DNA of 64,000 nt from Chloroflexota bacterium (GCA_016195815.1 JACPYX010000010.1:26259-90258); one strand, 5' to 3'; positions 35,027 to 44,725 are shown, numbered from the stretch's first letter. A program made the numbers and translations. The notes: a model not told the origin generated them from the sequence alone.

Positions 35027-36699
35027 GATGTCTTATCTTCATCCTTGTCTCTGATTGGTATGAAGGTGATCATGCCCTGTATGTTGCTGGCCTTTCCGAG
35101 TTCCGAGGCGCGGTACAGTGGGTCGCGCGCCTGGCTGATTTCCTCCGAATGATCCAGATACGCCTGCACCATGTGGGCAGTCTCTTCAGGGTATTGCGCG
35201 GTAAGCGCATTCGGATCAAGTCCATGTTGGGAGATGTGAGGGGATAGGGCCTGGAACCCGCGTTGGAAATCTTCGCTCGAACCATTGAAATTGGATTGAA
35301 TGGTGGAGTTCACCGATGGAGAAAACCCGAAGTCTTGTGACTCACTCTGAACACCATTAAATCGTTGCATTCGCTCACCGAGTTCCGCCTGTCTTGCGGA
35401 TAGTTCATGTCCATGTACGAGCGAACGATTGTATGATGCAGGCGCGTGGAGCCCCATCGCTTCGAATGTCGCCGCGCGCTGAGTGAGTTGCTGTGCCGCG
35501 TTCAGGTGACTCAGGGCGGCTTCCCCGCCGCTGAGCCCACCCGTGGTTGCGGCAGTTTCTGCCGTAGCCGCACCCGTTCCGGCAGCGCCCGCGGTTCCTG
35601 CGCCTGCACCGCTGGCGGCTAATGCTCCAATCGCGACGATTTGTTGCGCGGTCTTAACCAATTGCCCAAATGCATCCGCGGTGGTGGAGATGGTCATCTT
35701 TCCGAGGATGCCCGCAATGGAAAGAAGCAGTCCCGTCGCGCCCCACAGCCAGATCACACGGATGATGGCGGATAACAAGCCCTGCTGTCCGAGCCAGGTG
35801 CTGGCTGCCATTCCAGCCTTGAAGATTCCCCCAGCGACAACAGGCAAGAGAGCAATCAAGATCACCGCCTTCAACCACAGGGAGCGCAGCCAGGTTGCCT
35901 GTGGGAGAACGCTGGCGATCGCCAGTGGCGGGGCGAGAACAGCTAGGATGAATAAGACCGCGTTCGCAGACGCAAACGCAAACAGCATTCCGCCAATGGC
36001 CAGCAGAGAGCCAATGGCCAGACCCATGGAGAGCAAACTTCCGAGGAAGGTCAGGTTGGCGAGTCCAAGCAAGATAGAGGTTGCGGTGGTGGACTGGACA
36101 AAGCTCACGGCCAGCACACCGGTCTCGCCGATGACCTTCCCCGCCATCCACCAGCCGAGGCGGACGATCAGATCGAGAAATGGACCGGACACGACTGCCA
36201 GCACACCCGCAGTAACCCAATCTCCCACCACGCGCAATCCGCTGTCATCGTCGCCAAGCAATCGCCCCCAATGATAGAGCGCCAATCGCAATAGAAACAA
36301 AGCCGGAGCCAGTGCCGCGGCGACTGGCAAGCTGGACTGAGCTACTTTGCTGTAATCGCCCTGGCTGGGAGCTTGCACGATCTCACCGATCGCTTGCGTC
36401 CAGCGCGCCACCTCCTCACTCATGGCATTCACCTCTTTATCAGCAGCCTTGTTGAAGATTCCTGCCAGAGCTTCGGAGATTGTCTCGGCGGGAAATACAA
36501 GGCGATGAAAAATCTCCGTGATGCTGGTACCGGTTGAACCACCTCCCGGCGGAGTTGGAGTCGGTGTGGGTGGCGGGGTTGGTGTGATGTTATAAGACGG
36601 GCTTGAGTCATGAGTGGGTGCGGCAGCCATCGCCAGACTGCCGAGCGAAATCAGGGCGAGGAACAGGGCAAGGACAATGAAGGGGCGGGTTTGTTTCAT
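35023..36699 (-). CDS. TrbL/VirB6-like transfer membrane protein
   Basis: A 558-residue protein with an N-terminal signal or anchor (KQTRPFIVLALFLALISLG), a Pro/Thr-rich linker (TPTPPPTPTPTPPGGG), then at least seven hydrophobic helices between about residues 110 and 350, and a soluble Ala-rich C-terminal tail. This layout matches TrbL/VirB6, the polytopic channel component of type IV secretion. I chose ATG 36699 because it overlaps the previous stop as ATGA and gives a clean signal; the longer start adds a charged N-terminus. Family call is by topology and context. Confidence 0.7.
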   Translation of the reverse strand: MKQTRPFIVLALFLALISLGSLAMAAAPTHDSSPSYNITPTPPPTPTPTPPGGGSTGTSITEIFHRLVFPAETISEALAGIFNKAADKEVNAMSEEVARWTQAIGEIVQAPSQGDYSKVAQSSLPVAAALAPALFLLRLALYHWGRLLGDDDSGLRVVGDWVTAGVLAVVSGPFLDLIVRLGWWMAGKVIGETGVLAVSFVQSTTATSILLGLANLTFLGSLLSMGLAIGSLLAIGGMLFAFASANAVLFILAVLAPPLAIASVLPQATWLRSLWLKAVILIALLPVVAGGIFKAGMAASTWLGQQGLLSAIIRVIWLWGATGLLLSIAGILGKMTISTTADAFGQLVKTAQQIVAIGALAASGAGAGTAGAAGTGAATAETAATTGGLSGGEAALSHLNAAQQLTQRAATFEAMGLHAPASYNRSLVHGHELSARQAELGERMQRFNGVQSESQDFGFSPSVNSTIQSNFNGSSEDFQRGFQALSPHISQHGLDPNALTAQYPEETAHMVQAYLDHSEEISQARDPLYRASELGKASNIQGMITFIPIRDKDEDKTS

Positions 36700-37598
36700 A
36701 GTGTGGAGAGGGCGTGAGGGGAAAGGATATTTTTTTCGAAGCACAGGCTTTGGTATCCGCAGTGCTTGCACAGCGAAGGCTGGCGCAGGGCATTCAAGGG
36801 TGGATGCGGTCCGTTCTTCGCCAGATCAGATAAAGATTGAACGATGCGTTCCAAATCTTTGTCTGCGAGAGTTTGGTCGTAATGCTGGACCTCGCCGGTT
36901 TCGCGATCCAAAGCAAAGACGGTTGGGATATTCGGCCACGGTTGTTTGCTGGAGGAATTACATCGTTGCATGAGCGCGAATCGAAGCTGGTCATGTTCCA
37001 TGCGCGACACAAGCAATCCGATTTTGTTTTCCATCACGTGACCGACTGGAACCTTCCAAACCAGTACATCGAACTGCACGGGCAATCGGGCGAAAGGCAG
37101 GACGAGCAAGACTTTTTCGCAGGAGAGAATGTATTCCGAGTCGCGTTCGATCTTCATCCCGATTCGCCAGTCCTGTGAGAGGAATGCCCATGCTCGCACA
37201 TAGATAAAAAGGTTGCGCCAGTCTCCTCCAAGATTGTTGATCGCATGTTGCGAACCAAAGCGGCGCGCCATGTCGATCTTTCCGCCCCGAAATAATGGCA
37301 GGAGCTCGGGTGCGGGAACCGGGTTTTGTTTGCGATATTCCTCAACCTTGCGGACGTATTCCCGGACATCCTCGATCACGTTTTCGAACCCATAGCGCGC
37401 GAGGTGATCCAATAGAGTCCCGCCGCTAGTGAGGTCTTGCAGGGATTGCCAGAGCGGATCGAACGGCGGTGTCGGGTCTGCGCCGGCCAGCCACCAGCGC
37501 GCGGCAGCTGGACAGAAGGTGTACAGCATCGCCGACAGGATTGGATGACCGCGCGCGTTGCTTCGGTTGAGCAGGGCAAGGAAGAGGTCAGTGTACAT
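36696..37598 (-). CDS. Cas4/RecB-like protein with Fe-S cysteines
   Basis: A 300-residue protein. An N-terminal cysteine in YTFCPAAARWW and three C-terminal cysteines in CKHCGYQSLCF match the 4-cysteine Fe-S cluster of Cas4/AddB-type nucleases. The nuclease core between them is less clear: acidic residues occur in FDVLVWKVPVGH, but I cannot identify a full PD-(D/E)xK set. The role may be DNA end processing in transfer. It is coupled to the TrbL-like gene by ATGA and overlaps the upstream prepilin peptidase by 11 bases. Confidence 0.6.
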   Translation of the reverse strand: MYTDLFLALLNRSNARGHPILSAMLYTFCPAAARWWLAGADPTPPFDPLWQSLQDLTSGGTLLDHLARYGFENVIEDVREYVRKVEEYRKQNPVPAPELLPLFRGGKIDMARRFGSQHAINNLGGDWRNLFIYVRAWAFLSQDWRIGMKIERDSEYILSCEKVLLVLPFARLPVQFDVLVWKVPVGHVMENKIGLLVSRMEHDQLRFALMQRCNSSSKQPWPNIPTVFALDRETGEVQHYDQTLADKDLERIVQSLSDLAKNGPHPPLNALRQPSLCKHCGYQSLCFEKNILSPHALSTL

Positions 37599-37983
37599 AC
37601 CAGAGCATCAGAAGAAAGGGAATGGTGCGCCAGGCGGCGGGAGACTTCACATCTGTCATCGCTTGTTTTTTGATGACTCGCCAGATGATCTGTGCAGCCC
37701 CAGTCGCGAGGAATGAAATAAACATAAAAAGAAGTGAGTGAGAAGATTGTTCGACCGGCAATGCCCACAGCAATGCGATCCAGAGCTTGACATCCCCCGC
37801 ACCCATCCGGCCTCCTGCCCAGGCGTACATCAGCGCAAAACTGGCAAGCCACACTTCGGGGCGTTCAGGGAAATGCGCAATCACTCCAGCCGCAAGCAAA
37901 GGAAGCGTGCACCAGTTCGGGATTCGCCCCATGTGCAGGTCATACAGGCTTATCGCCAGGGCGTACATGAACAACCAGATCAT
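37588..37983 (-). CDS. A24 prepilin peptidase
   Basis: A 131-residue membrane aspartic peptidase with both catalytic signatures: SLYDLHMGRIPN (Asp about 14) and GRMGAGDVKLW (GxGDxK, Asp about 64). It lacks the N-terminal methylase domain of PilD, as in TadV/CpaA, which process Flp pilins. The Flp pilin of the Tad cluster at 50.3 kb is the natural substrate. It is the first gene of the transfer operon; the promoter must lie in 37984-38220, though none is clear. Confidence 0.9.
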   Translation of the reverse strand: MIWLFMYALAISLYDLHMGRIPNWCTLPLLAAGVIAHFPERPEVWLASFALMYAWAGGRMGAGDVKLWIALLWALPVEQSSHSLLFMFISFLATGAAQIIWRVIKKQAMTDVKSPAAWRTIPFLLMLWYVH

Positions 37984-38126
37984 TGGTTGCTCATCATATT
38001 TGGATTAGCGTAGAGGTATGGGGAATGTGTCGGTTTGAGTTAGCGACAGCTAGCCTGCTAACCCAAAGTTAAAATGTCACCCGTATTACAAAGTAGAAAT
38101 GTACCCTTCATGATATAGTAGGCGAG

Positions 38127-38162
38127 CCAAGCTCTTGGGTGCCCCCTCACCCAGGAGTTTGG
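38127..38162. other. Hairpin in the 237-base gap before the response regulator
   Basis: A 15-base inverted repeat with two G-T or mismatch positions (38127-38141 with 38148-38162) around a 6-base loop. The same gap has GTTAGC (38039-38044) facing GCTAAC (38057-38062). The gap separates the end of the two-component operon from the start of the transfer operon, so the hairpin may stop transcription; no T run is present. Confidence 0.5.
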
Positions 38163-38220
38163 CATTTAACTGGAGTAGTCACAATGGAAACACAAGCTGG
38201 AAGAGCTTTGCTCTCTTTCC

Positions 38221-38946
38221 CTAATCTTCTAAAGAATCAGAAGATTGTTCTGACATCACCTCAAGCACATTTTTGCGACCAAACCTAGCGGCGTTTTTTT
38301 CATACCACCGTGAGGCCTCTTGCGAGTTACTAACACCTACTTTCTCGAAGATGTCTGAGATTTTCTTTCGGATAGAAGGATATGCGTATGATTTCAGCTC
38401 GGCGATTTGCTTCAATGATTTTCCTGTTATCCTTAATTCCAAAATGTCCCACTCACTATCATCCAAGGGATTCTCAATCTTCAAATCCTCAATCAACCGA
38501 TCCAATTCCGTCAGAACCGATTCTGAGTACAATGCCGATTTCATAATTGCTTGTTCTAGGGCATGCCTAACCATTACCTCATTCATGTCCTTCTTGTAAA
38601 GAAAACTGTACTTGGATTTCACTGCGTCGCGAAGAACCTCGTGAGGTATGTAGTCGGAAGCCACAACGATAGGGATGGAAAAATCTTTCAACCTTGAGAT
38701 TACGTCTATCCCACATTGTTTTTTGGGCTTGGGCCGACCCTCATTCTCGGGAATGTATAAATCAACGAAAGCAGCAATAATATGTGGCTTTTCCGCCTCA
38801 ATGAGATTAAATGCCTGGTCCCTATTCTTGGCCGGCCCGACAATTTGATATTCAGTTGGGCCGATCCAGCCTATGAACATGGGCAAGTAAACTGGTAAAT
38901 CTTCAACAATTAGGACCCCCATACGGGCGGAAGCACTTTCAGCCAT
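38221..38946 (-). CDS. Response regulator, receiver plus LuxR-type HTH
   Basis: A 241-residue regulator. The N-terminal receiver domain starts MGVLIVEDLPVYLP, with the likely phosphorylated Asp in AAFVDLYIPENEG. The C-terminal part has a LuxR/FixJ-like helix-turn-helix (GKSLKQIAELKSYAYPSIRK, then ISDIFEKVGVSNSQEA). It would switch genes in answer to the GAF kinase encoded just upstream, whose stop it overlaps by 8 bases. I start at MAESASARMG (38946) because the longer start lies deeper in the kinase gene. AT-rich codon use differs from the transfer genes, as in the kinase. Confidence 0.85.
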   Translation of the reverse strand: MAESASARMGVLIVEDLPVYLPMFIGWIGPTEYQIVGPAKNRDQAFNLIEAEKPHIIAAFVDLYIPENEGRPKPKKQCGIDVISRLKDFSIPIVVASDYIPHEVLRDAVKSKYSFLYKKDMNEVMVRHALEQAIMKSALYSESVLTELDRLIEDLKIENPLDDSEWDILELRITGKSLKQIAELKSYAYPSIRKKISDIFEKVGVSNSQEASRWYEKNAARFGRKNVLEVMSEQSSDSLED

Positions 38947-41335
38947 TGCCCACCTCCACCAACAGAGGAACAATAACATGGATTAAAGTGCCTTGATTAT
39001 TGGACTCTATCCTCGCCAATGGCGAACCGAATATTCGTTTTATTGCCTCCAAGCGCCCAAAAATGCCGCTAATGCCAGTCCAAGCATTCGACCGTTCTTC
39101 TTCGTAGATTTTCGTTGCCTCCCCCACATTAAATCCACTTCCGTTGTCTTGAATCTTTACATCAATGGAAGTCAATGACTTTTTTACTTCAACCTCAATT
39201 GTGTCAGCCTCACCGTACTGAACTGCATTGAGCATCGCCTCACTGATGGTCGCGTAAATAGCCTGGTTGACTGCCCTGCCAGAATAAAAGGTGCCTGGAT
39301 CAACGCTTATTTTTATATTAAGATCGCGGTTCGAGGAGTGCTTCAGTGCTATACCATAATTTTCGATTAAACGCGCTAAACCATATTTATCCTTTCCTAT
39401 CTCGTTTTCCGCAGATTTTGATTTTAGGATCTCCTTTATGACTTCCTTGAGTTGTTTTCTGAGTATACCCATTACTTGATCAACATCACCTTTTTGTTCC
39501 TTGATAGTTTCTTGGAAATTAGAGATTAAATCTATCAATTTAATACCAAACATGGAGTGAAGATCGGGTACATCAACAAACAGAGGTGAGTTACGAAGTT
39601 CTGCCTGTTGGGTAATGACGAGCTGAACTGCGTATATGCTTAGCAATGCTTGTAGCCTCAGTTTATAGGCGTCATCAAAATAAAATGGACGGCGGTAATT
39701 TATGAACAATACAGCCACACGTTCCTTTAGAGTACCAATTGGCAGAAATGCGGTGGAGGCGATGTTTTCTCTAAAAACAAACCTCTTAGAGAGCCCTGCA
39801 GCTGTTTTCCCCTCTTGATCAATTGCAGAAGTCAACAAAGGCTCATTTGCGGAATCCTCAAAGAAACGAGGCTCCCATTCTGCTATCAGATCAAAAGTTA
39901 CTGAATCGTCTGTCAGAGGAACCTTGAGTCTTGCCGGATCTCGAAATTCTCCGTAAGCATATGGAGGAGATATTGGATAGTTAGTGCCTGGCGCCAAGGG
40001 AAACAGGGTAATAAGATCTGCTTGAAACAATTCTACAAGATTTTGGGTTAAATCATCGAATATCTTCTTGATGTTATTTTGTTGATGAATAGCCGATGCT
40101 GTTCTCCTTAATATCGCTAACAAATTCGTGTCTTCTTGACGGGCCATCAATTCATATTTGTGTTCTAGTCGCAGAGAAAGGGATGCAGAAAGCGTAGAGG
40201 CAACAATTACATCTTCCTTAGAAAAGGCATCGAATCGATCACTCTGAATATCTAGGATGCCCAACACCTTATTATTGACCATAATAGGCATTGCCAATTC
40301 TGAACGGGTTCCATCAAAACCTTTGAAAGTAATATAATGGGAGCAGCCATTTCTAATGCTGGTCCCAGTTCTTTTTGCTAAATGTGGCGCTCTTGTTTTA
40401 GAAACGTGGCCAGCAATGCCTTGACTCCTTGAGAAATGAACCTTTCTCAGATCGCCATCCTCGGCCCCAGCGCCGCCCGCCAGATTAAATTCCTTCCCTT
40501 TTTCATCTAACAAAAGGATGAAGACCTTGTCAAATTTCAATCGTTGGGCAATTTCTTGCGCAATCCAATTCCATTCTGCGGTATTATCTTTCTGCAGATT
40601 GCTTTGAAATTGTGTTTTGGACAACGCTTGAATGACAGATTGCAATAAGTGCCCTCTCTCAACCCAGATAACATGCCGCCTAATAGAGTAATGTCTGGCT
40701 GCAGTAAGAGATATTATGAAAAAAGCTTTCGCACCAAACGTAATCCAGCCAGTTATATCAGGAAAACCGAAAGCGGTTAAATTCATCAACCCATTAACCT
40801 GCCGATTCTCGGTCAAATAAAGAAAAATGATTGTCGCCAAAATAGAGTATGTGTAGCCGGTCGTTGTATCATATTCGCTCGCGAGCATAGGTGGAAACAC
40901 GTAGAGAATCCATGACCACTCAGCGATTTTGGGTGAGCAGTTAATGACACTAAGTTGTACTCCCGCAGTTAATACTAAAGCAACAACTACATGAAACATG
41001 TGATATTTTTTATCAAATGCTTTAAGGAACCAGTATTTTCGCAGATCAGGTTGTGCAGTAACCAATGTATGGAGAAGTGCAAATAGCATGACGCCCATGA
41101 TCCATATTGCCATTGGAATTGTCCCTGAGCATTCGGGGAATTGTTTTCTTTCCGATAGGGTCAAAGCAAGGGTCAATAGAATCGGCATGATAATAGTCAG
41201 GGCTGACACTATGTACAGCCAATTCTCAAAGAAGCGAACTAACCGACGTCGGGGAACTTGCAGGTCTACTAGATTAGTTGGGCTCAAGAGCTCTGGCTCT
41301 ATGTCAATACATGACTGATATAAAGTAAGTTTCAT
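38939..41335 (-). CDS. Membrane sensor kinase-like protein with GAF domains
   Basis: A 798-residue sensor. The N-terminus has about six transmembrane helices (residues 35-215). Two GAF-like domains follow: one around GIAGHVSKTRAP and PIMVNNKVLGILDIQSD, another around IASTAFLPIGTLKERVAVLF. The GHKL ATPase domain has an N box SEAMLNAVQYGEA, G1 DNGSGFN and G2 TGISGIFGRL. In the dimerisation region (IKEQKGDVDQVMGILRK onward) I see no phospho-acceptor His in the usual place, so signalling may be atypical. The response regulator overlaps its end. Confidence 0.8.
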   Translation of the reverse strand: MKLTLYQSCIDIEPELLSPTNLVDLQVPRRRLVRFFENWLYIVSALTIIMPILLTLALTLSERKQFPECSGTIPMAIWIMGVMLFALLHTLVTAQPDLRKYWFLKAFDKKYHMFHVVVALVLTAGVQLSVINCSPKIAEWSWILYVFPPMLASEYDTTTGYTYSILATIIFLYLTENRQVNGLMNLTAFGFPDITGWITFGAKAFFIISLTAARHYSIRRHVIWVERGHLLQSVIQALSKTQFQSNLQKDNTAEWNWIAQEIAQRLKFDKVFILLLDEKGKEFNLAGGAGAEDGDLRKVHFSRSQGIAGHVSKTRAPHLAKRTGTSIRNGCSHYITFKGFDGTRSELAMPIMVNNKVLGILDIQSDRFDAFSKEDVIVASTLSASLSLRLEHKYELMARQEDTNLLAILRRTASAIHQQNNIKKIFDDLTQNLVELFQADLITLFPLAPGTNYPISPPYAYGEFRDPARLKVPLTDDSVTFDLIAEWEPRFFEDSANEPLLTSAIDQEGKTAAGLSKRFVFRENIASTAFLPIGTLKERVAVLFINYRRPFYFDDAYKLRLQALLSIYAVQLVITQQAELRNSPLFVDVPDLHSMFGIKLIDLISNFQETIKEQKGDVDQVMGILRKQLKEVIKEILKSKSAENEIGKDKYGLARLIENYGIALKHSSNRDLNIKISVDPGTFYSGRAVNQAIYATISEAMLNAVQYGEADTIEVEVKKSLTSIDVKIQDNGSGFNVGEATKIYEEERSNAWTGISGIFGRLEAIKRIFGSPLARIESNNQGTLIHVIVPLLVEVGNG

Positions 41336-41411
41336 TTTGTATTCGGGTCGACCCTTTCTGCTTTTGATAGATTATAGACCTGAACCGGCAATTAAATGTG
41401 GTTGACTAACG

Positions 41412-41440
41412 GGTACAAATGTATTAAATTTGTGGTACAA
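41412..41440. promoter_or_regulatory. Direct and inverted repeats upstream of the TIR-like gene
   Basis: GGTACAA occurs at 41412-41418 and again at 41434-41440, 22 bases apart (two helical turns). ACAAAT (41415-41420) faces ATTTGT (41428-41433). They lie between the divergent kinase and TIR-like genes and could be an operator. TTGACT at 41402 resembles a -35 but I see no correctly spaced -10. Confidence 0.4.
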
Positions 41441-41488
41441 GATGATCACTAAGGCGAACATCAAACAACTTCCGTGGGAGGTTAAACG

Positions 41489-42352
41489 ATGGCAGTTAGT
41501 GGCGAATCTGCGCGAGCATTGATTGAATTTAGGAAAAGGCTTCGTTACAATGTTGAAGTTCATTTTTCGAATGCAAATCTTGTAGAGGGCAATCGTGCCT
41601 TGCAGGAATGGACTGGGAGCTTCTTGGGTTTTGTGTCCGCCCATATTCCTGATAGATTGGAGGAGGCAAAACAACAGTTATTAAATAAGACAATTGAACG
41701 AAATCCCAAAGATGCGGGTCTGCCCACATTAACTATCTATGAAAACCAAATTGGGGCTTGGCTTCATAGTTATATCGAAGGTTTACTTCAAGAAATCACT
41801 AACGGACACACAGATATGACGACAATGGATTCGGCACTCAAAAAGAATGTTTTCATCGTGCACGGGAGAAATGACAAGATTGCCGAGTCAATGTTTGACT
41901 TTTTGAGAGCAATAGAATTGAAGCCAATGGAATGGGCTTATGCAATTCAGCTTATGGGCACGCCGACGCCTTTTATCAAAGATATCTTGGATGTGGCATT
42001 TGCAAATGCACAAGCAGTCGTGGTGCTCTTGACTCCTGATGAAATGGGTCATCTAAAGGAGGAATTCCAAAAGCGAGGCGACCCTCCATACGACTTAACA
42101 CCAACCGGACAAGCTCGGTTAAATGTCATTTTTGAAGCAGGGATGGCGCTGGCTACGCATCCAGATCGAACCATTCTTGTAGAGTGCGGTGATATTCGTC
42201 CTTTCAGTGATATTAGCGGGATTCATGTTGTTAAGATGAGCAATTCATCGGAGAGACGATTTGACTTGGTAGAAAGATTGAAACAGGCTAAATGTGAACC
42301 AAATATCGAAGGTAATCGGCGATGGTTGAAGGTGGGAAATTTTGAACTGTAA
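41489..42352 (+). CDS. TIR-like nucleotide-binding (PF10137-type) protein
   Basis: A 287-residue protein. An N-terminal helical domain (about 1-110) of unknown function precedes a TIR-like domain: NVFIVHGRNDKIAESMFDFL (about 118-137), AQAVVVLLTPDEMG, then NVIFEAGMALA with the likely catalytic Glu, and RTILVECGD. Such domains are NAD-degrading effectors in CBASS, Pycsar and related defence systems, and also occur alone in defence islands. It is the only plus-strand gene between 30 and 50 kb, is AT-rich, and has its own GGGAGG site. No cyclase neighbour is present. Confidence 0.88.
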   Translation: MAVSGESARALIEFRKRLRYNVEVHFSNANLVEGNRALQEWTGSFLGFVSAHIPDRLEEAKQQLLNKTIERNPKDAGLPTLTIYENQIGAWLHSYIEGLLQEITNGHTDMTTMDSALKKNVFIVHGRNDKIAESMFDFLRAIELKPMEWAYAIQLMGTPTPFIKDILDVAFANAQAVVVLLTPDEMGHLKEEFQKRGDPPYDLTPTGQARLNVIFEAGMALATHPDRTILVECGDIRPFSDISGIHVVKMSNSSERRFDLVERLKQAKCEPNIEGNRRWLKVGNFEL

Positions 42353-42502
42353 AAGCCTAATAGATCGAAGTTTTTCTAATATTCTTATATCTGATTTCTT
42401 TTCGTTATAAACACCGAAAGGCATATGATGCCCCAAGGGTCTCATGACATCAATTGGGCAAAGGGAGGCTTTTTATATGTTGCAGATTGGCAAAAGTACT
42501 CA

Positions 42503-44725
42503 TCACATCGCCAAGGGCAACTGCCTGCATTTGTCCAGCACGACTGATATGTTCTCAACTCCTATGACCGGTTCCAAGATTGTTTTGATGGCGCGCGTGA
42601 GCAAGCGCGTATAGCGCGGCAGGTCTATTGTTCGCTGATCGAGGTCTTCGGACAAATCCCACGCGCGGGCGCGTTGCTTCCCTCGAATGTAGAGAAAGCG
42701 GATGGACTGGCCGGGATTGAGAGACTTACCTTCCCCTTCCAACTGTTTCATTGCATTTGCTGCCGGAGTAGGTGCGCGATACTCATTCAAGTTTCGGCTG
42801 ACCCATTGGTGCACGAGCAACTTTTCCAATGGCACTCGACCATCGCGTAGCTCTGCCTGCTTCTGCTGGACGAGAGTCTGGATTTCGGAAAGGAAATCCA
42901 TCAAGCCGTTGCCGCTGGGGGCTTTGTTTAGGATTTCCAATATCTCCATCTGTGCCTCACTGATAAAGCTCGGCATATCGTGACGGCGGTTTTCTATGCC
43001 GCGGGTCTTGATTTCTCCGTTCTGGAAGATTCCGAAGTAACTGGTGGGCACTGCATTCCTTTTATCGCGCTTGGAGGACGGGAAGGCAACCCACTTGTAG
43101 ACGCCCTCCAACCCGATGCGCAGATTGGTACGGGCCTGAATCTCATCCAATAATGGCTTGTAATCTTCGGGCACTCGGCAGCCTAATTTATGAATCCACA
43201 TGCCATCCACGTAGATGTGCAAAACACGAAAGCCTAAGTCCTCGGCGGCCTCCTTCGCCCGCAACATACATTCGCGGCTGTAAGCCGTCACTGCTTCGTG
43301 CGCCTCGACCTTTCCAAAGCGAGCAGCGTGGAAATTGAGATAACCGAAGCAGGTGATCAACAGCCATTTATCTGCGGTGCAAGCCGCATCGTAACGTTCG
43401 TAACGACAATCTTTCGGAGAGAGGGTCAACAAAATGTCTTTGAGAGCCAGTCTTTTTTCAATCAAAGGCGCAAGGGTTTGAGGAATGAGGCCTGGGTTAT
43501 TGCGGTCAACGATCATACCCAACTCGGAGACCAGTTCAGCGGTCGGTTTCACAGAGTTGACAGTCTCCGGCGAGATGTTGAAATATTTCATCAGGCTCGG
43601 GTACATCGAAGAAAAGTCAATCTCTGCCGCGTCGGGATGCAGTCCAAGGATGGGATCGTAGACAGTGCCACCCATGTCTTCCCGATATAACTGAGCGGTC
43701 GTCTTCCAATCCTCGACCTGTTCTTTGTAGACCGGAACGAGGATCCCGAGCTCCAAAGCCTTGATGACCTGCATGGCTGAAATGCCTGTGCCCGGTGAAG
43801 TGTGGGCCGCGGTCTGGATGGGCTGGGAGGTGACACGCGCCATTTCAAGAACACCATCTATCCCATAATCGCCATACAAGGAGATGTTGCTCGTATCCAG
43901 ATGAAGCCGGCCTTTCAAGAGGACTTGCTGGCCGCGATAGATGACCTGACCGTAGGCAAAGTAAGGACGCGCCTTTTTCCGGCCAATTACACTGTCCGGA
44001 TCGCGGTTAAGCTGGAGCGGCTTGTCATATTTGGCGGCGCGTTCCAAAAGCAAAGGCAGAAGGTATGTTTCGCCGCGGGACGAGAGAATTAAATCGGGAT
44101 CGTATTTTTGTATGACGTAATTTAGAAAACCCAGTGAATGAGGATCATTAATGTCCTGCGCCACCTTGCCGCGCGGCGTCCCGATAATAAACTCCTTGGG
44201 GTCGCGGTGGAACGGATCAGTATCCAGTTCGAGCGTGAGGACACGTAGAGGTGCAGGCTGAGGATCAAGTTCCCATTTTGAATCCAGCACATGCAATTCC
44301 TGGATTATGTTCTCCTCATCCACGACCACATGACAGCGCGCCATGGGGAACGTCCTGTATACCGCGGCGTGGCGGAGAGCAACATGAAAGTCAATGTCAT
44401 ATAAGATCAGATCGGGAAAGTATTCGGTTATCTTTCGGTGCAAGTCTGGGAGCGCGGCAGACTGGTGAAGAGTAGCGGCCAGGACTGTTCTCATGCCCGC
44501 GAAGAGGTCCCGCCTGTTTTCCCTCGAAGGTGTTATGTGAAGTGATTGTTCTCTGAGGAAGAGCCACAGCGCGCGCAGGCGCTTATCCGGGCCGGCCGCG
44601 TAAAACGTAACGGGAAAATCCTGGCGCAGACAGCGGCGTTGGCCGTCGTCGCACAATAGCCAAAGGACAATGCCCCACTCAGGGTGTGGGTACAGGTCCA
44701 GCAACCAGCCAGTGTACTCGTTCAT
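42503..44725 (-). CDS. Family B DNA polymerase-like protein with altered motif C
   Basis: A 740-residue protein with family B polymerase organisation. Motif A is DFSSMYPS (370-377). Motif B is KWLLITCFGY (453-462), a relaxed form of KxxxNSxYG. Motif C is YVDGMW (505-510) instead of YxDTD, so the second metal-binding Asp is missing. The exonuclease region has LTLELDTD (DxE-like) but lacks the usual later motifs. It may have low or altered activity, as in PolB2-like proteins, or bind another metal ligand. It ends in QLPLAM, an imperfect clamp-binding motif. It is the last gene of the operon under the LexA-like box. Confidence 0.85.
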   Translation of the reverse strand: MNEYTGWLLDLYPHPEWGIVLWLLCDDGQRRCLRQDFPVTFYAAGPDKRLRALWLFLREQSLHITPSRENRRDLFAGMRTVLAATLHQSAALPDLHRKITEYFPDLILYDIDFHVALRHAAVYRTFPMARCHVVVDEENIIQELHVLDSKWELDPQPAPLRVLTLELDTDPFHRDPKEFIIGTPRGKVAQDINDPHSLGFLNYVIQKYDPDLILSSRGETYLLPLLLERAAKYDKPLQLNRDPDSVIGRKKARPYFAYGQVIYRGQQVLLKGRLHLDTSNISLYGDYGIDGVLEMARVTSQPIQTAAHTSPGTGISAMQVIKALELGILVPVYKEQVEDWKTTAQLYREDMGGTVYDPILGLHPDAAEIDFSSMYPSLMKYFNISPETVNSVKPTAELVSELGMIVDRNNPGLIPQTLAPLIEKRLALKDILLTLSPKDCRYERYDAACTADKWLLITCFGYLNFHAARFGKVEAHEAVTAYSRECMLRAKEAAEDLGFRVLHIYVDGMWIHKLGCRVPEDYKPLLDEIQARTNLRIGLEGVYKWVAFPSSKRDKRNAVPTSYFGIFQNGEIKTRGIENRRHDMPSFISEAQMEILEILNKAPSGNGLMDFLSEIQTLVQQKQAELRDGRVPLEKLLVHQWVSRNLNEYRAPTPAANAMKQLEGEGKSLNPGQSIRFLYIRGKQRARAWDLSEDLDQRTIDLPRYTRLLTRAIKTILEPVIGVENISVVLDKCRQLPLAM

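Noticed and set aside
38184..38288. Possible 34-residue peptide starting METQAGRALL
   Set aside because: It overlaps the response regulator on the other strand and has no homology or codon signal, despite a GGAG upstream.
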